Notes: generated by a model from the letters alone, not told the origin. Shown: positions 21,609-28,932, counted from the stretch's first letter. The stretch: DNA of 35,947 bases from CAYNJY01 sp964397755 (GCA_964397755.1 CAYNJY010000010.1:1-35947), one strand, 5' to 3'. Numbers and translations: made by a program.

Positions 21609-24059
21609 ATGGGCCGCACAAACAATCCAAAACATAATTATCGGCCTCAACAAAAGTCCGACGTACCACTTGCTGTCGTTCCGGTTCTTGTTCTGATTGG
21701 AATTGGGAACGCAGTGCGGAACGGACTGCGCGCGTGTTTCGCGGTTTTGGTTAAAGCCTATAACATCGTTCGGGTATTGGCAAAAGAGCTCCCTATCGCA
21801 GGAACCAGCTGGCTAAAGGAGAAGTCCCAACTCCTTAAAAAGAAAAAACTCGTTCAACGAAAACCGAGAAGGAAACTGATAACACAACGAGTACTTTGGC
21901 GACTATCGAAAAAGGTGACGGCTTCTCTGCGGAAACTCAAGGTGCCAAAGATTGCTCTCCCGAGAGTTTCACTGCCAATCCTCCATCTGCCAAAGATCAC
22001 AATCCCCGAAGTCTCGCTTCCCAAAATCTCGCTCCCGCGCCTTACCATCCCAAAACAGAAGGTCATCTATCCCCCCAGAGGACTTACCCGCGATCAGGTC
22101 AAGTCTTTTGTCGTGGGTGTGGCGGTGACTGTGCTCTTTGTCTTTGTCCCCTACACGTCCATCCAGTGGGTCAAGTCGCTCCCCAACCCCCAGCTTCTCG
22201 CGCACCGCGATCTCGAGGTGACGACAAAAATTTTTGACCGAACCGGCGCGCTTCTGTATGAAATTTACGCAGACCAGAACCGCACCCCCGTGCCGCTGTC
22301 GGAGATTCCCGATGTTGTCAAACAGGCAACTATTGCCATCGAGGACAAAGACTTCTACCGCCACCAGGGGATTTCGCTCCGGGGGATCGTCCGGGCGCTC
22401 CGAGAAATTGTCCTTCGGGACCGCATCCAAGGAGGCTCCACGATCACGCAACAGCTTATTAAGTCCGCGCTTCTCACGCCAGAGGTCAAGCTCTCGCGGA
22501 AGATTCGAGAAATTATTTTAGCCTTCTGGGCGGAGCGCATCTACAGTAAAAACCAAATCCTTGAAATGTACCTCAATCAGGTCCCCTACGGCGGGACCGC
22601 GTGGGGCATTGGGTCAGCAAGTCGCATGTACTTTGGGAAGTCGGTGCGGGACCTCACGCTTGCGGAAGCAGCCATCCTTGCCGGCTTACCAACGGCACCA
22701 ACCGAATATTCACCCTTTGGCAGCCACCCGGAGAAAGCCTTTGACCGACAGGCGGAGGTACTGCGAAGAATGGTTGAGGAGCGATATATTACAAAAAAGG
22801 AAGCGCAGGATGCGCTTGCCCAAGAAATTCACTTTGAACCTCCACGGGTGGCAATCCGTGCACCCCACTTCGTCATGTACGTCAAGACGTTGCTTGAGCG
22901 CAGGTACGGCCCGCGGCTCGTCGACCGGGGCGGGCTCCGGGTGGTAACGTCGCTTGATATAGGGATACAGGAGAAAATCGAAGATATCGTCCGGTCACAC
23001 GTTGAAGCTCTCCGCGCTCTCAGGGTTGGCAACGGCGCTGCGCTCGTAACAAACCCCAAAACCGGCGAGATTCTCGGCATGGTCGGGAGCCGCGACTATT
23101 TCAATGTGATCGATGAGGGGAACGTCAATGTAACGACCAGTCTTCGCCAACCGGGTTCATCGATAAAGGTTGTCAATTATGTAGCAGCCCTTGAAAATGG
23201 ATTCACTGCAGCAACCGTGATTGACGACAGCCCGATCGTCTATAAAGTGCCCGGCAGCCCTCCGTACAGCCCGGTCAACTACGACGGAAAATTCCATGGC
23301 CCGACCCCGCTTCGCTACGCGTTGGGGAACTCCTATAATATTCCGGCAGTCAAAGTGCTGTCAAAAATCGGCGTCGGCACCATGATTGAGAAAGGAAGGC
23401 TCATGGGTATCACCTCATGGAAGGACGAGAGCCGCTACGGGCTGTCTTTGACTTTAGGCGGCGGCGACGTGACAATGCTGGAGACGGCGACAATCTACGG
23501 ATCGCTTGCGAATGCCGGTCGGAGAGTTGACCTTCTTCCCGTTCTTGAGGTAACGGACTATGCCGGACGGGTGATCGAGCGAAATCGACCAAAGCGTGGC
23601 GTACAAGCTATCAAACCTGAGGTTGCCTGGATCCTCTCTAATATTCTCTCCGACAATAGCGCACGAAGTGCCGCGTTCGGCCCAAGCTCGACCCTCGTTA
23701 TCCCAGGAAAAACCGTCTCCGTCAAAACCGGCACGAGTAACGACAAACGGGACAACTGGACGATTGGCTACACCCCGTCGCTTGTGGCTGCTGTCTGGGT
23801 GGGCAACAATAATAACGCGCCGATGGATCCATACCTGACCTCCGGCATCACCGGCGCCTCACCGATCTGGCACGATATCATAGTAGAACTCCTCAAAGAC
23901 AAACCCGACGAGGTGCCGGAAAAACCAGATGGTGTCGTTGCCATCCCGTGTTACTTTGGAAGAGTGGAGTATTTCATGAAGGGTACAGAACCACCCGGCG
24001 GCCGCTGTGCGCCGCTGCCAACTCCATCACCAACACCGACACCAACACCAAATCCATAA
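21609..24059 (+). CDS. Class A penicillin-binding protein with cytoplasmic pentapeptide array, second copy
   Basis: From the ATG at 21609 the protein has 816 residues. A basic cytoplasmic region of about 165 residues precedes the membrane anchor (167-184) and contains seven consecutive five-residue units of the form P-[KREI]-[IVL]-x-[LI] at 113-149. GT51 motifs are ATIAIEDKDFYRHQG (240-254) and GGSTITQQLIKSALL (275-289). The transpeptidase has SSIK (Ser517), SYN (575-577) and KTG (706-708). The C-terminus ends in a Pro/Thr tail (LPTPSPTPTPTPNP). All catalytic residues of both activities are intact. It is a tandem duplicate of the upstream gene with its own promoter; the array is unique to this copy. 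Confidence 0.95.
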   Translation: MGRTNNPKHNYRPQQKSDVPLAVVPVLVLIGIGNAVRNGLRACFAVLVKAYNIVRVLAKELPIAGTSWLKEKSQLLKKKKLVQRKPRRKLITQRVLWRLSKKVTASLRKLKVPKIALPRVSLPILHLPKITIPEVSLPKISLPRLTIPKQKVIYPPRGLTRDQVKSFVVGVAVTVLFVFVPYTSIQWVKSLPNPQLLAHRDLEVTTKIFDRTGALLYEIYADQNRTPVPLSEIPDVVKQATIAIEDKDFYRHQGISLRGIVRALREIVLRDRIQGGSTITQQLIKSALLTPEVKLSRKIREIILAFWAERIYSKNQILEMYLNQVPYGGTAWGIGSASRMYFGKSVRDLTLAEAAILAGLPTAPTEYSPFGSHPEKAFDRQAEVLRRMVEERYITKKEAQDALAQEIHFEPPRVAIRAPHFVMYVKTLLERRYGPRLVDRGGLRVVTSLDIGIQEKIEDIVRSHVEALRALRVGNGAALVTNPKTGEILGMVGSRDYFNVIDEGNVNVTTSLRQPGSSIKVVNYVAALENGFTAATVIDDSPIVYKVPGSPPYSPVNYDGKFHGPTPLRYALGNSYNIPAVKVLSKIGVGTMIEKGRLMGITSWKDESRYGLSLTLGGGDVTMLETATIYGSLANAGRRVDLLPVLEVTDYAGRVIERNRPKRGVQAIKPEVAWILSNILSDNSARSAAFGPSSTLVIPGKTVSVKTGTSNDKRDNWTIGYTPSLVAAVWVGNNNNAPMDPYLTSGITGASPIWHDIIVELLKDKPDEVPEKPDGVVAIPCYFGRVEYFMKGTEPPGGRCAPLPTPSPTPTPTPNP

Positions 24060-24061
24060 CA

Positions 24062-24087
24062 GGTATACCGTTTATAACTGGTATACC
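24062..24087. other. Hairpin between convergent genes
   Basis: Two copies of the palindrome GGTATACC (24062-24069 and 24080-24087) can pair around a 10-nt loop between the ends of the PBP and cupredoxin genes. There is no T-run, so a terminator role is only possible. Confidence 0.35.
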
Positions 24088-24094
24088 CGCAAGG

Positions 24095-24565
24095 TTACTC
24101 TGTCACAACCACACTCCCGGTATCTGCCGGACTGACGTGGTTGTGATACTTCCAGGTCCCCACTTTCTCAAACGTATACTCGTAGGCGCCGCCTTTATTA
24201 ACACTCTTGAGTTGATTAAGGTCGGGCAAAAGCTGGTGCGTCGGGTGAACTGCCGAGGCCACCCACATCCCGCCACTACTTGTGTTTTTAAAGGTCACGG
24301 TTGTTCCCTTTTTCACCGTTAGTGTTTTCGGTGAAAACCCGCTGTCGGTGAGTTCTACCGCCGCTTTTTCCATCAACGCTTCGTCCTTCTTCATGGTAGC
24401 GCCGGTTGCTTCTTCTGTTTTCTCCGCTGCCGGCTGCGGACTAGGAGTCGATACTAGAGTTTCCTCTTTGACCGTTGTTCCCGTTTTCTTCCCGCCAAGC
24501 GCGTACCACCCTAAAGCCACACCAGCAAGCAAAACCAAAAGACCAACCAAAACTTTTTTATTCAT
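24095..24565 (-). CDS. Membrane-anchored cupredoxin-like protein
   Basis: The 156-residue protein starts with a membrane anchor or uncleaved signal (MNKKVLVGLLVLLAGVALGW), then a Thr/Pro/Glu-rich linker and a cupredoxin beta-sandwich: GFSPKTLTVKKGTTVTFKN, HPTHQLLPDL, then VGTWKYHNHVSPADTGSVVV. Histidines in HPTH and YHNH are candidate copper ligands. The cysteine of classical blue copper sites is missing, so it may bind copper by a different set of ligands. GGGGTGAG provides a Shine-Dalgarno. The same domain type ends the large His/Cys protein at 31503. Confidence 0.85.
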   Translation of the reverse strand: MNKKVLVGLLVLLAGVALGWYALGGKKTGTTVKEETLVSTPSPQPAAEKTEEATGATMKKDEALMEKAAVELTDSGFSPKTLTVKKGTTVTFKNTSSGGMWVASAVHPTHQLLPDLNQLKSVNKGGAYEYTFEKVGTWKYHNHVSPADTGSVVVTE

Positions 24566-24587
24566 CTGTTCTCACCCCTCTTTTTTT

Positions 24588-24625
24588 TAGGATTTAGGAT
24601 TTTGTGCTTAGTGCTTGTGATCATG
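24588..24625. repeat. Short-word repeat between cupredoxin and DUF458 genes
   Basis: TTTAGGATTTAGGATTTTGTG is followed by CTTAGTGCTTGTGATC. It is a string of related words in a 55-bp gap between same-strand genes, like the other word repeats in the window. Confidence 0.45.
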
Positions 24626-25091
24626 TGTGCCGGTCCGCGACTTTACTCGCCGCGTAGCTTTCCGGCTTAATCTTGACCTGGTAACCGCTTCCTCGAACCA
24701 TCCCGACGATTTCGCTAATCATCTCGCGGGTCTCGCCAAATTTTCCTATATCAACATGGATCTCAACATCGTATTTCGTCACCCCGTCTTGGTGCAGGAG
24801 CGCCAAGACTGTCTCTGCCATCTCAAGAGAAAGCATCGCCTCTTCATACATGCGTTGCCGAAGAACGTAGTGTTTCTTGTTCACCACGTGTTTCCAGAAG
24901 TAAATACCGCCGCTCCCCACACGGTGAACGACAATAGCAGTGACGAAATCAACGCCCGCGCCGTTATGGGGTTGGGAATCAGTACCCACGACAACTCTGT
25001 ACTTTTTCTCCGGATCTCTGGCGAGGAAGGAGATAATTTTTTCGCGGACATCGGGAAGCTCCAGGCTACCAAAGGTCGGGCTGTTAAACAT
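24621..25091 (-). CDS. DUF458/YkuK-type RNase H-fold protein
   Basis: From the ATG at 25091 the protein has 156 residues, beginning MFNSPTFGSLELPDVREKI as is typical for this family. The next blocks are YRVVVGTDSQ, VDFVTAIVVHRVGSGGIYFW and RQRMYEEAMLSLEMAE, matching the DUF458/YkuK pattern, thought to have an RNase H-like fold with acidic active-site residues. The function is unknown. An extended -10 (TGCTATCAT, at 25100-25105) lies 8 nt upstream, so the mRNA is probably leaderless. The longer frame back to 25178 would cross the terminator at 25132 and is rejected. Confidence 0.82.
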   Translation of the reverse strand: MFNSPTFGSLELPDVREKIISFLARDPEKKYRVVVGTDSQPHNGAGVDFVTAIVVHRVGSGGIYFWKHVVNKKHYVLRQRMYEEAMLSLEMAETVLALLHQDGVTKYDVEIHVDIGKFGETREMISEIVGMVRGSGYQVKIKPESYAASKVADRHT

Positions 25092-25131
25092 ACCCCGCAA
25101 TGATAGCAGGGACCACCTTTCATGGCAACTC

Positions 25132-25167
25132 CACCAGAAACCCCGCCTCTCGGCGGGGTTTCTGGTG
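25132..25167 (-). terminator. Strong stem-loop terminator after the RRM gene
   Basis: A perfect 16-bp stem (CACCAGAAACCCCGCC / GGCGGGGTTTCTGGTG) with a 4-nt loop lies between the RRM stop (25186) and the DUF458 promoter. It is symmetric, GC-rich at the core with AAA/TTT arms, and could stop transcription in either direction; there is no long U-tract. Confidence 0.7.
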
Positions 25168-25185
25168 TTACGAACCACGTAACTA

Positions 25186-25452
25186 TTATTGTCTCGGTCT
25201 GTCTTCTCGCGGTCGTGCTTCGTTTACCACAAGCGCCCGACCCTGGTGATCTTTGCCGTGGAACATTTCGATGGCTTTCTTAGCCTCGTCGGGACTTGCC
25301 ATGTCGACAAACCCGAACCCACGGGATCGACCCGAGTACTTGTCAGAAATCACCTTTGCAGAAACGACCGATCCGGCCTGGCTAAACAGCTGGCCGAGTT
25401 CATCGCTCGTCATCGTATAGGAAAGATTTCCGACGAATAGATTCGTAGCCAT
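25186..25452 (-). CDS. RRM-domain RNA-binding protein
   Basis: The 88-residue protein is a single RNA recognition motif: RNP2 LFVGNLSY (5-12) and RNP1 RSRGFGFVDM (42-51), with an EARPRED tail. Such small RRM proteins in bacteria resemble cold-inducible RNA-binding proteins of cyanobacteria and are common in CPR and delta-proteobacterial genomes. It should bind single-stranded RNA. AAGGAGAAAGGA precedes the ATG. It is the last gene of a row beginning at the SAM riboswitch and is closed by the terminator at 25132-25167. The 83-bp gap upstream holds no clear promoter. Confidence 0.93.
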   Translation of the reverse strand: MATNLFVGNLSYTMTSDELGQLFSQAGSVVSAKVISDKYSGRSRGFGFVDMASPDEAKKAIEMFHGKDHQGRALVVNEARPREDRPRQ

Positions 25453-25535
25453 ATGGGTTTTTCCTTTCTCCTTAGGACTTGAAGGGGACGCACACGCCTA
25501 AAGAGAAAGTCAACGAGGACTTGGACTCTTAAGGA

Positions 25536-25784
25536 CTATGACCACACTTTGTTCCCAGGACAGAAAGGAGTATACCACACGGAGTCAACACATGCTACTT
25601 GCGGAAGCTTTAATTTACAGACCGAAACGCACGGACCAGAAGTCTTTGCCTTAGACCGAAGTTCTGTCGAGGAGGAGACTGCCTGGTAGAGAAGCACGAT
25701 CGCAATCAGGCCAAACGCCACGCCCAAGACCAGGGTGATGACCTGATTCGTCGAGTACTTCTGTCTTCTTGGACGTACCTTCAT
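25536..25784 (-). CDS. Small cysteine-containing membrane protein
   Basis: The 82-residue protein is not recognised. It has a basic start (MKVRPRRQKYSTNQ), one membrane helix (about 16-36) and a 40-residue tail with four cysteines at 52, 56, 64 and 75, probably outside the cell and able to form two disulfides. The promoter at 25794-25824 lies 9 nt ahead of the start. It sits between the DUF62-like gene and the RRM gene. Confidence 0.65.
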   Translation of the reverse strand: MKVRPRRQKYSTNQVITLVLGVAFGLIAIVLLYQAVSSSTELRSKAKTSGPCVSVCKLKLPQVACVDSVWYTPFCPGNKVWS

Positions 25785-25793
25785 TTTGAAACT

Positions 25794-25824
25794 AGTATAG
25801 AAACCCCAGAAGACGAGGCGTCAA
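25794..25824 (-). promoter_or_regulatory. Possible promoter of the small Cys membrane protein gene
   Basis: TTGACG (25819-25824) and TATACT (25794-25799) on the minus strand are 19 bp apart, slightly long. The -35 overlaps the stop codon of the DUF62-like gene. Confidence 0.4.
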
Positions 25825-26753
25825 GTACCGGAAAAAATGACAGGTGGAATGGGTTGAATGGTTAGTGGTCCCAAATCATCCCGCACTATGGTAACGTTAA
25901 AATCACTGGCTGCGCGTCCTTGCAGTCGTACTACTTCTAGGTACGGGTTGTTTCCTCCGGAAGATCCAACGGTCAAACAGAGTTGTCCTCTTACTCCTCT
26001 AACGCCATCTACCAATGTGTTGACTGCAACGTGTCTCCTCCCGTTGAACTGTATTTCAACAAAAGGACTCGATAATACTTCTTCCTTTATGTCACTTCTT
26101 CGTATCGTTGTCTTTAGGTTGCCGTAACCATCTATACTTGCAACCCCGTCTTCAGGAACATCCGGGATGGTCCTTGGATCAATAGGCTCCCCCGACAAAA
26201 TAGAATCATTGCCTTGTATATACGAAGCGACTGCCTGTGCATAGATATCGCGCGATCGAAACTGTGTGCCGGTATTCGGAACGTCCACTTTTACTATCTT
26301 TCTTGCCCGCTTTTTTATAAATGAGAGGTTGTAACCTGCATGCACTGCAAAGACAGCAACTCCCGTATCTAGTTCTACGTAAACGAACGGTTGTTTTTCA
26401 TCACCGTGCCACGTGACCCCGGCATTACGCGGTGTTATATCTTCTCCACGGGGTGCGGTATTTGAGAAAATTATGAGTCCCGGATGTGCATTCTCAATTC
26501 CTATTTGGGCAATCCAAAATCCTGTCTCGAGCGTCGCAAAAGCACTTACGGGATGCGGGTCGATGACGACACGCATGTTTTCTTCTGGAGTTAAGACACT
26601 GCGGAGTCGTGCTGCAACTTCGTTAAACGCATGGTCAGGCGCCCTACCTCCTCCGTAATCTGCGATGACATTCACCTGAAAAAACGCCGGTGGCCGTCGA
26701 GACACTTCTCGTCTTGTTACATTTCTTTCTCGTTGTACCATAGGTAAAACCAA
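25821..26753 (-). CDS. Divergent SAM hydroxide adenosyltransferase / SAM-halogenase fold protein (DUF62)
   Basis: The frame of 310 residues starts with TTG at 26753, 7 nt after GAGAGG in the terminator arm; the ATG at 26741 gives 306. The family (DUF62, chlorinase and fluorinase) attacks S-adenosylmethionine at C5' with water or halide. Matching blocks are the N-terminal VNVIADYGGG, GTQFRSRDIYAQAVASYIQG (family: TFHGRDIFAPAAAHLA), VASIDGYGNLKTTI (family: VDRFGNLxTNI) and TVGSSGGNNPYLEVVRLQGRA. The Asp of VVDPGVG and the His of FHGRD are not present, so the water-activating triad is lost. The Ser in F-x-S-R matches fluorinase. The SAM riboswitch upstream independently supports a SAM-related role. 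Confidence 0.75.
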   Translation of the reverse strand: MVLPMVQRERNVTRREVSRRPPAFFQVNVIADYGGGRAPDHAFNEVAARLRSVLTPEENMRVVIDPHPVSAFATLETGFWIAQIGIENAHPGLIIFSNTAPRGEDITPRNAGVTWHGDEKQPFVYVELDTGVAVFAVHAGYNLSFIKKRARKIVKVDVPNTGTQFRSRDIYAQAVASYIQGNDSILSGEPIDPRTIPDVPEDGVASIDGYGNLKTTIRRSDIKEEVLSSPFVEIQFNGRRHVAVNTLVDGVRGVRGQLCLTVGSSGGNNPYLEVVRLQGRAASDFNVTIVRDDLGPLTIQPIPPVIFSGT

Positions 26754-26754
26754 T

Positions 26755-26781
26755 AAAAAACCTCTCTTTGAAAAGAGAGGT
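26755..26781 (-). terminator. Attenuator terminator of the SAM riboswitch
   Basis: On the minus strand ACCTCTCTTT-TC-AAAGAGAGGT is a perfect 10-bp stem followed by TTTTTT, directly before the DUF62-like gene. The GAGAGG in its 3' arm would also act as Shine-Dalgarno for the TTG at 26753, so the same hairpin could block both transcription and translation. Confidence 0.85.
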
Positions 26782-26810
26782 CACGAATGTTTTCCGCGGG
26801 TCTTTCGGAC

Positions 26811-26920
26811 AAATCCTTCCCTTGTCAGGGTTGGGTGTAGCACCGTGTTCTCGATAGTAGTCGAAATCGGTTGCTGGATGGATCATCGAGCCAATTCTCT
26901 CCCCATCACTCTCGATTTAT
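26811..26920 (-). promoter_or_regulatory. SAM-I (S-box) riboswitch aptamer
   Basis: The minus strand shows the S-box core in order: GAGAGTGATGGGGAGAGA, TTGGCTC, TGATCCATCCAGCAACC (GCAACC at 26869-26874), CGGTGCTA (26838-26844), and CCCTGACAAGGG as P4. The P1 stem forms between AAATC (26914-26918) and GATTT (26811-26815). The P2 arms GATGG/CCATC are in place. The promoter lies 16-20 bp upstream and the terminator 30 bp downstream, a standard transcription-attenuation arrangement. Confidence 0.9.
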
Positions 26921-26935
26921 TGTAATGTTGATGTC

Positions 26936-26964
26936 ATTGTAGCATGAAACCGTTTAATGGGCAA
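26936..26964 (-). promoter_or_regulatory. Promoter of the SAM riboswitch transcript
   Basis: TTGCCC (26959-26964), 17 bp, and an extended TGCTACAAT (TACAAT at 26936-26941) on the minus strand. Predicted start near 26929, just before P1 of the aptamer. It lies at the end of the upstream anchored-protein gene. Confidence 0.7.
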
Positions 26965-26970
26965 CACTTA

Positions 26971-27594
26971 CTACTCAACAATCTCTTCATCGCCAAATTC
27001 TCCAAGCTCTCCTGTTGATTCCGACTCCCCGCTTCCCGATAGTGACTCCTCTGCCGGTTTAAGCTGCAACGTCCGTACGATTGTGTCATGTGCTCCTGAC
27101 CAAAACTCGTCATCCAGGTCAGCTTCAACAATAATAAGGAGGTCATCGGCAATCGCTGCGATACGTACCGTGTTGCGCGGTTTGGTGAGGAAAATTTTTT
27201 TCGCGGGTGATCCCAGAAACGTCGTGTCGATGACGCTGACACCGGAAAATTCTTTTTGTTTTTTGACCCACTGATCAATGGTTGAAACCCCTTTTGGAAT
27301 GTCTTTTGCCCAGACGACGACGCGGCCGCTGTGATTCTTGTCTGTGAGCTCGATGTGCGCGTAGTTTTCGCTATCCTCATCGTGCTTGTTAACCGAAAGT
27401 CCCTCCGGATACTGAAACGTGAACCCTGCTGGATCATCCCACACGAGAAGTTTTGCCGATGATAAAGAAGTGTTCGTTTGTTGTGTTGTAGTAGATACTA
27501 CAGGTCTCTTCTGTTTCGTCACGTAGGCATACAAACCGCTCCCTACAAGACCCGTAAGGACTCCTATAACAATCGCGTAGAGAAACTTCTTCAC
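26971..27594 (-). CDS. Membrane-anchored hypothetical protein (PsbP-like folding region)
   Basis: The 207-residue frame starts with GTG at 27594 inside the palindrome CACTGTCGACAGTG. A membrane anchor (MKKFLYAIVIGVLTGLVGSG) precedes a Thr/Gln-rich linker and a globular part with alternating beta strands (FTFQYPEGLSV, GRVVVWAKDIP, KKIFLTKPRN, RIAAIADDLLIIVEADLDD). That pattern resembles PsbP/DUF1795-like exported domains, and no function follows from it. The tail is acidic and Ser/Gly-rich. An extended -10 lies 7 nt upstream, so leaderless. Confidence 0.65.
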   Translation of the reverse strand: MKKFLYAIVIGVLTGLVGSGLYAYVTKQKRPVVSTTTQQTNTSLSSAKLLVWDDPAGFTFQYPEGLSVNKHDEDSENYAHIELTDKNHSGRVVVWAKDIPKGVSTIDQWVKKQKEFSGVSVIDTTFLGSPAKKIFLTKPRNTVRIAAIADDLLIIVEADLDDEFWSGAHDTIVRTLQLKPAEESLSGSGESESTGELGEFGDEEIVE

Positions 27595-27634
27595 TGTCGA
27601 CAGTGTATCATGAGAAGATATCGTTTTGTATAAT
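27592..27634. promoter_or_regulatory. Divergent leaderless promoters with a 14-bp palindrome
   Basis: TACACT on the minus strand (27602-27607, with upstream TG) and TATAAT on the plus strand (27629-27634) each lie 7 nt before their start codons (27594 and 27642). The perfect palindrome CACTGTCGACAGTG (27592-27605) covers the minus start codon and could be an operator. Confidence 0.5.
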
Positions 27635-27641
27635 GTAGGCT

Positions 27642-28064
27642 ATGTACCTCCAAAGAATTGCGCTCGTCACTACCCTTCTCCTCGCAGGTTTCCTTTTGCC
27701 TTCACCGATCACTGCTGCGAAGAAACGGGTGAGGCAAGAAAAACAGTCACGGTGTGCGTTTCGGATCGCCTCAATCCGCAAGTCTCCGGAAACCGGCGGC
27801 ATAGTGATCAGTTTTCACTCCCTCGATAACGTGATGAAACTCAGCTACCTTTTGCGCTACTCTCACTTGGGCACGATGCAGGGAGTTGGCGGCTCAATTG
27901 CCCTCACGGGGCAAACAGCAGACTCTCGAAATCTTTACTTCGGCACCTGTAGTAGTGGCGTCTGCACCCGCCACTGGCCAAAGACAGCGCGCGTCTCCGT
28001 TAGCGCACAGCGAGCAGCTGGCTCCTGTACCACAAACTTCCTTGTGAAGAACATTGATTACTAA
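27642..28064 (+). CDS. Small secreted protein
   Basis: The 140-residue protein has a signal peptide (MYLQRIALVTTLLLAGFLLPSPITA) and a mature part of about 115 residues with cysteines in pairs (CAF near 38, C-x4-C in FGTCSSGVCTRHW, and GSCTTNF near the end). The sequence is beta-rich and I recognise no family. It overlaps by 4 bp the end of the convergent RnfD-like gene. Confidence 0.65.
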   Translation: MYLQRIALVTTLLLAGFLLPSPITAAKKRVRQEKQSRCAFRIASIRKSPETGGIVISFHSLDNVMKLSYLLRYSHLGTMQGVGGSIALTGQTADSRNLYFGTCSSGVCTRHWPKTARVSVSAQRAAGSCTTNFLVKNIDY

Positions 28065-28825
28065 GTTCGGCGCACCGTTAGGTAGGTAGTGGCATTAGCA
28101 AGAAGAAGAGCAAGAAGAAGCGGATCAGTCACGGAAAAACCAAAAATGCTTTGGACGAGCACCGAGGCCCCAACCAGAATTCCCCAACCCCAGCGCCACC
28201 ACCCGCGGCTTAACGCTGTCACCGGCTCCGGAAGCATAATAAAGGCAAAAAATACTACCGTGCCATCAGTAAGAAGCCGTATCGCAGTCGGGAGCCCGTA
28301 CTGAAGCATAGTAAAAAAATAGAGGACGAGGAATGAGAGAGGCATCCACAGAAGGCGGAGGCGAAAAAGTGTCGGCGTCATGCCAAAGAGAACAACAAGC
28401 GTCGGCAGTGTCCCCCAGGAAGCAGCCCACCAGGACACGGGACGTTTGAGCAACAGTGACGATACGACGACCCCGAATGCAGCCGGGTTAAACACGTGAC
28501 GATGAGGACCGCGCCCAACGAGCTGTTTACTCGTAACTGCGAAAAACGATGCGACGATCGGGAGGAACATTCCGGCTGTCGGGTCGGATACGAGGGCGAT
28601 AATCATACCGGTCACCCAGGTTGAGAGGGTTACCGGAACCGGTGCCTTCCGAATAGTGTTAGAGACGCCATCAAAGAAAAGCGTGGCGAAAACCGCGACG
28701 ACGGTATGGGTTACAAAAACGAACCGGTAATTACCAAGAAGCGTCAGAACCCAAAGGAGAAAGAGAATAACAAGGATCTTGCCCCTGCTGTCTCTTGTCC
28801 ACGTTCGAAAAACAATACTCCGCAT
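28061..28825 (-). CDS. NQR2/RnfD/RnfE-family membrane protein (stand-alone)
   Basis: The 254-residue protein has about ten membrane segments. The family is recognised from GPHRHVFNPAAFGVVVSSLL, and from FIMLPEPVTALSRG, which corresponds to the membrane segment with the conserved Asp/Glu-Pro in NqrB and RnfD. Those proteins carry covalent FMN on a Thr of an SGAT motif and belong to ion-pumping NADH or ferredoxin complexes. No SGAT is visible and no other Rnf or Nqr subunit is nearby, so its role is unknown. Similar lone proteins occur in CPR genomes. Confidence 0.75.
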   Translation of the reverse strand: MRSIVFRTWTRDSRGKILVILFLLWVLTLLGNYRFVFVTHTVVAVFATLFFDGVSNTIRKAPVPVTLSTWVTGMIIALVSDPTAGMFLPIVASFFAVTSKQLVGRGPHRHVFNPAAFGVVVSSLLLKRPVSWWAASWGTLPTLVVLFGMTPTLFRLRLLWMPLSFLVLYFFTMLQYGLPTAIRLLTDGTVVFFAFIMLPEPVTALSRGWWRWGWGILVGASVLVQSIFGFSVTDPLLLALLLANATTYLTVRRT

Positions 28826-28856
28826 GGTGTGAGAGGAGCGCGAGGTATCGTACCCC

Positions 28857-28932
28857 TTGACAAGAATGTACCTCTTGTGACTAGACTAGAAGAGAGAGCG
28901 TCAGAGGTCAAGGGCTACCTCTGAATCTTTTT
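28857..28932 (+). promoter_or_regulatory. Leader with terminator-like hairpin before the 855-residue gene
   Basis: TTGACA at 28858-28863 and TAGACT at 28883-28888 (19 bp apart) may be the promoter. Then TCAGAGGT (28901-28908) and ACCTCTGA (28917-28924) form an 8-bp stem with an 8-nt loop, followed by TCTTTTT and immediately by the GTG start. The AGAGG that could act as Shine-Dalgarno is inside the stem. It looks like an attenuator or a sequestering hairpin. Confidence 0.4.

Noticed and set aside
26644..26886. Minus-strand frame of 80 codons upstream of the DUF62-like gene
   Set aside because: It runs through the SAM riboswitch and terminator, which account for the sequence better.
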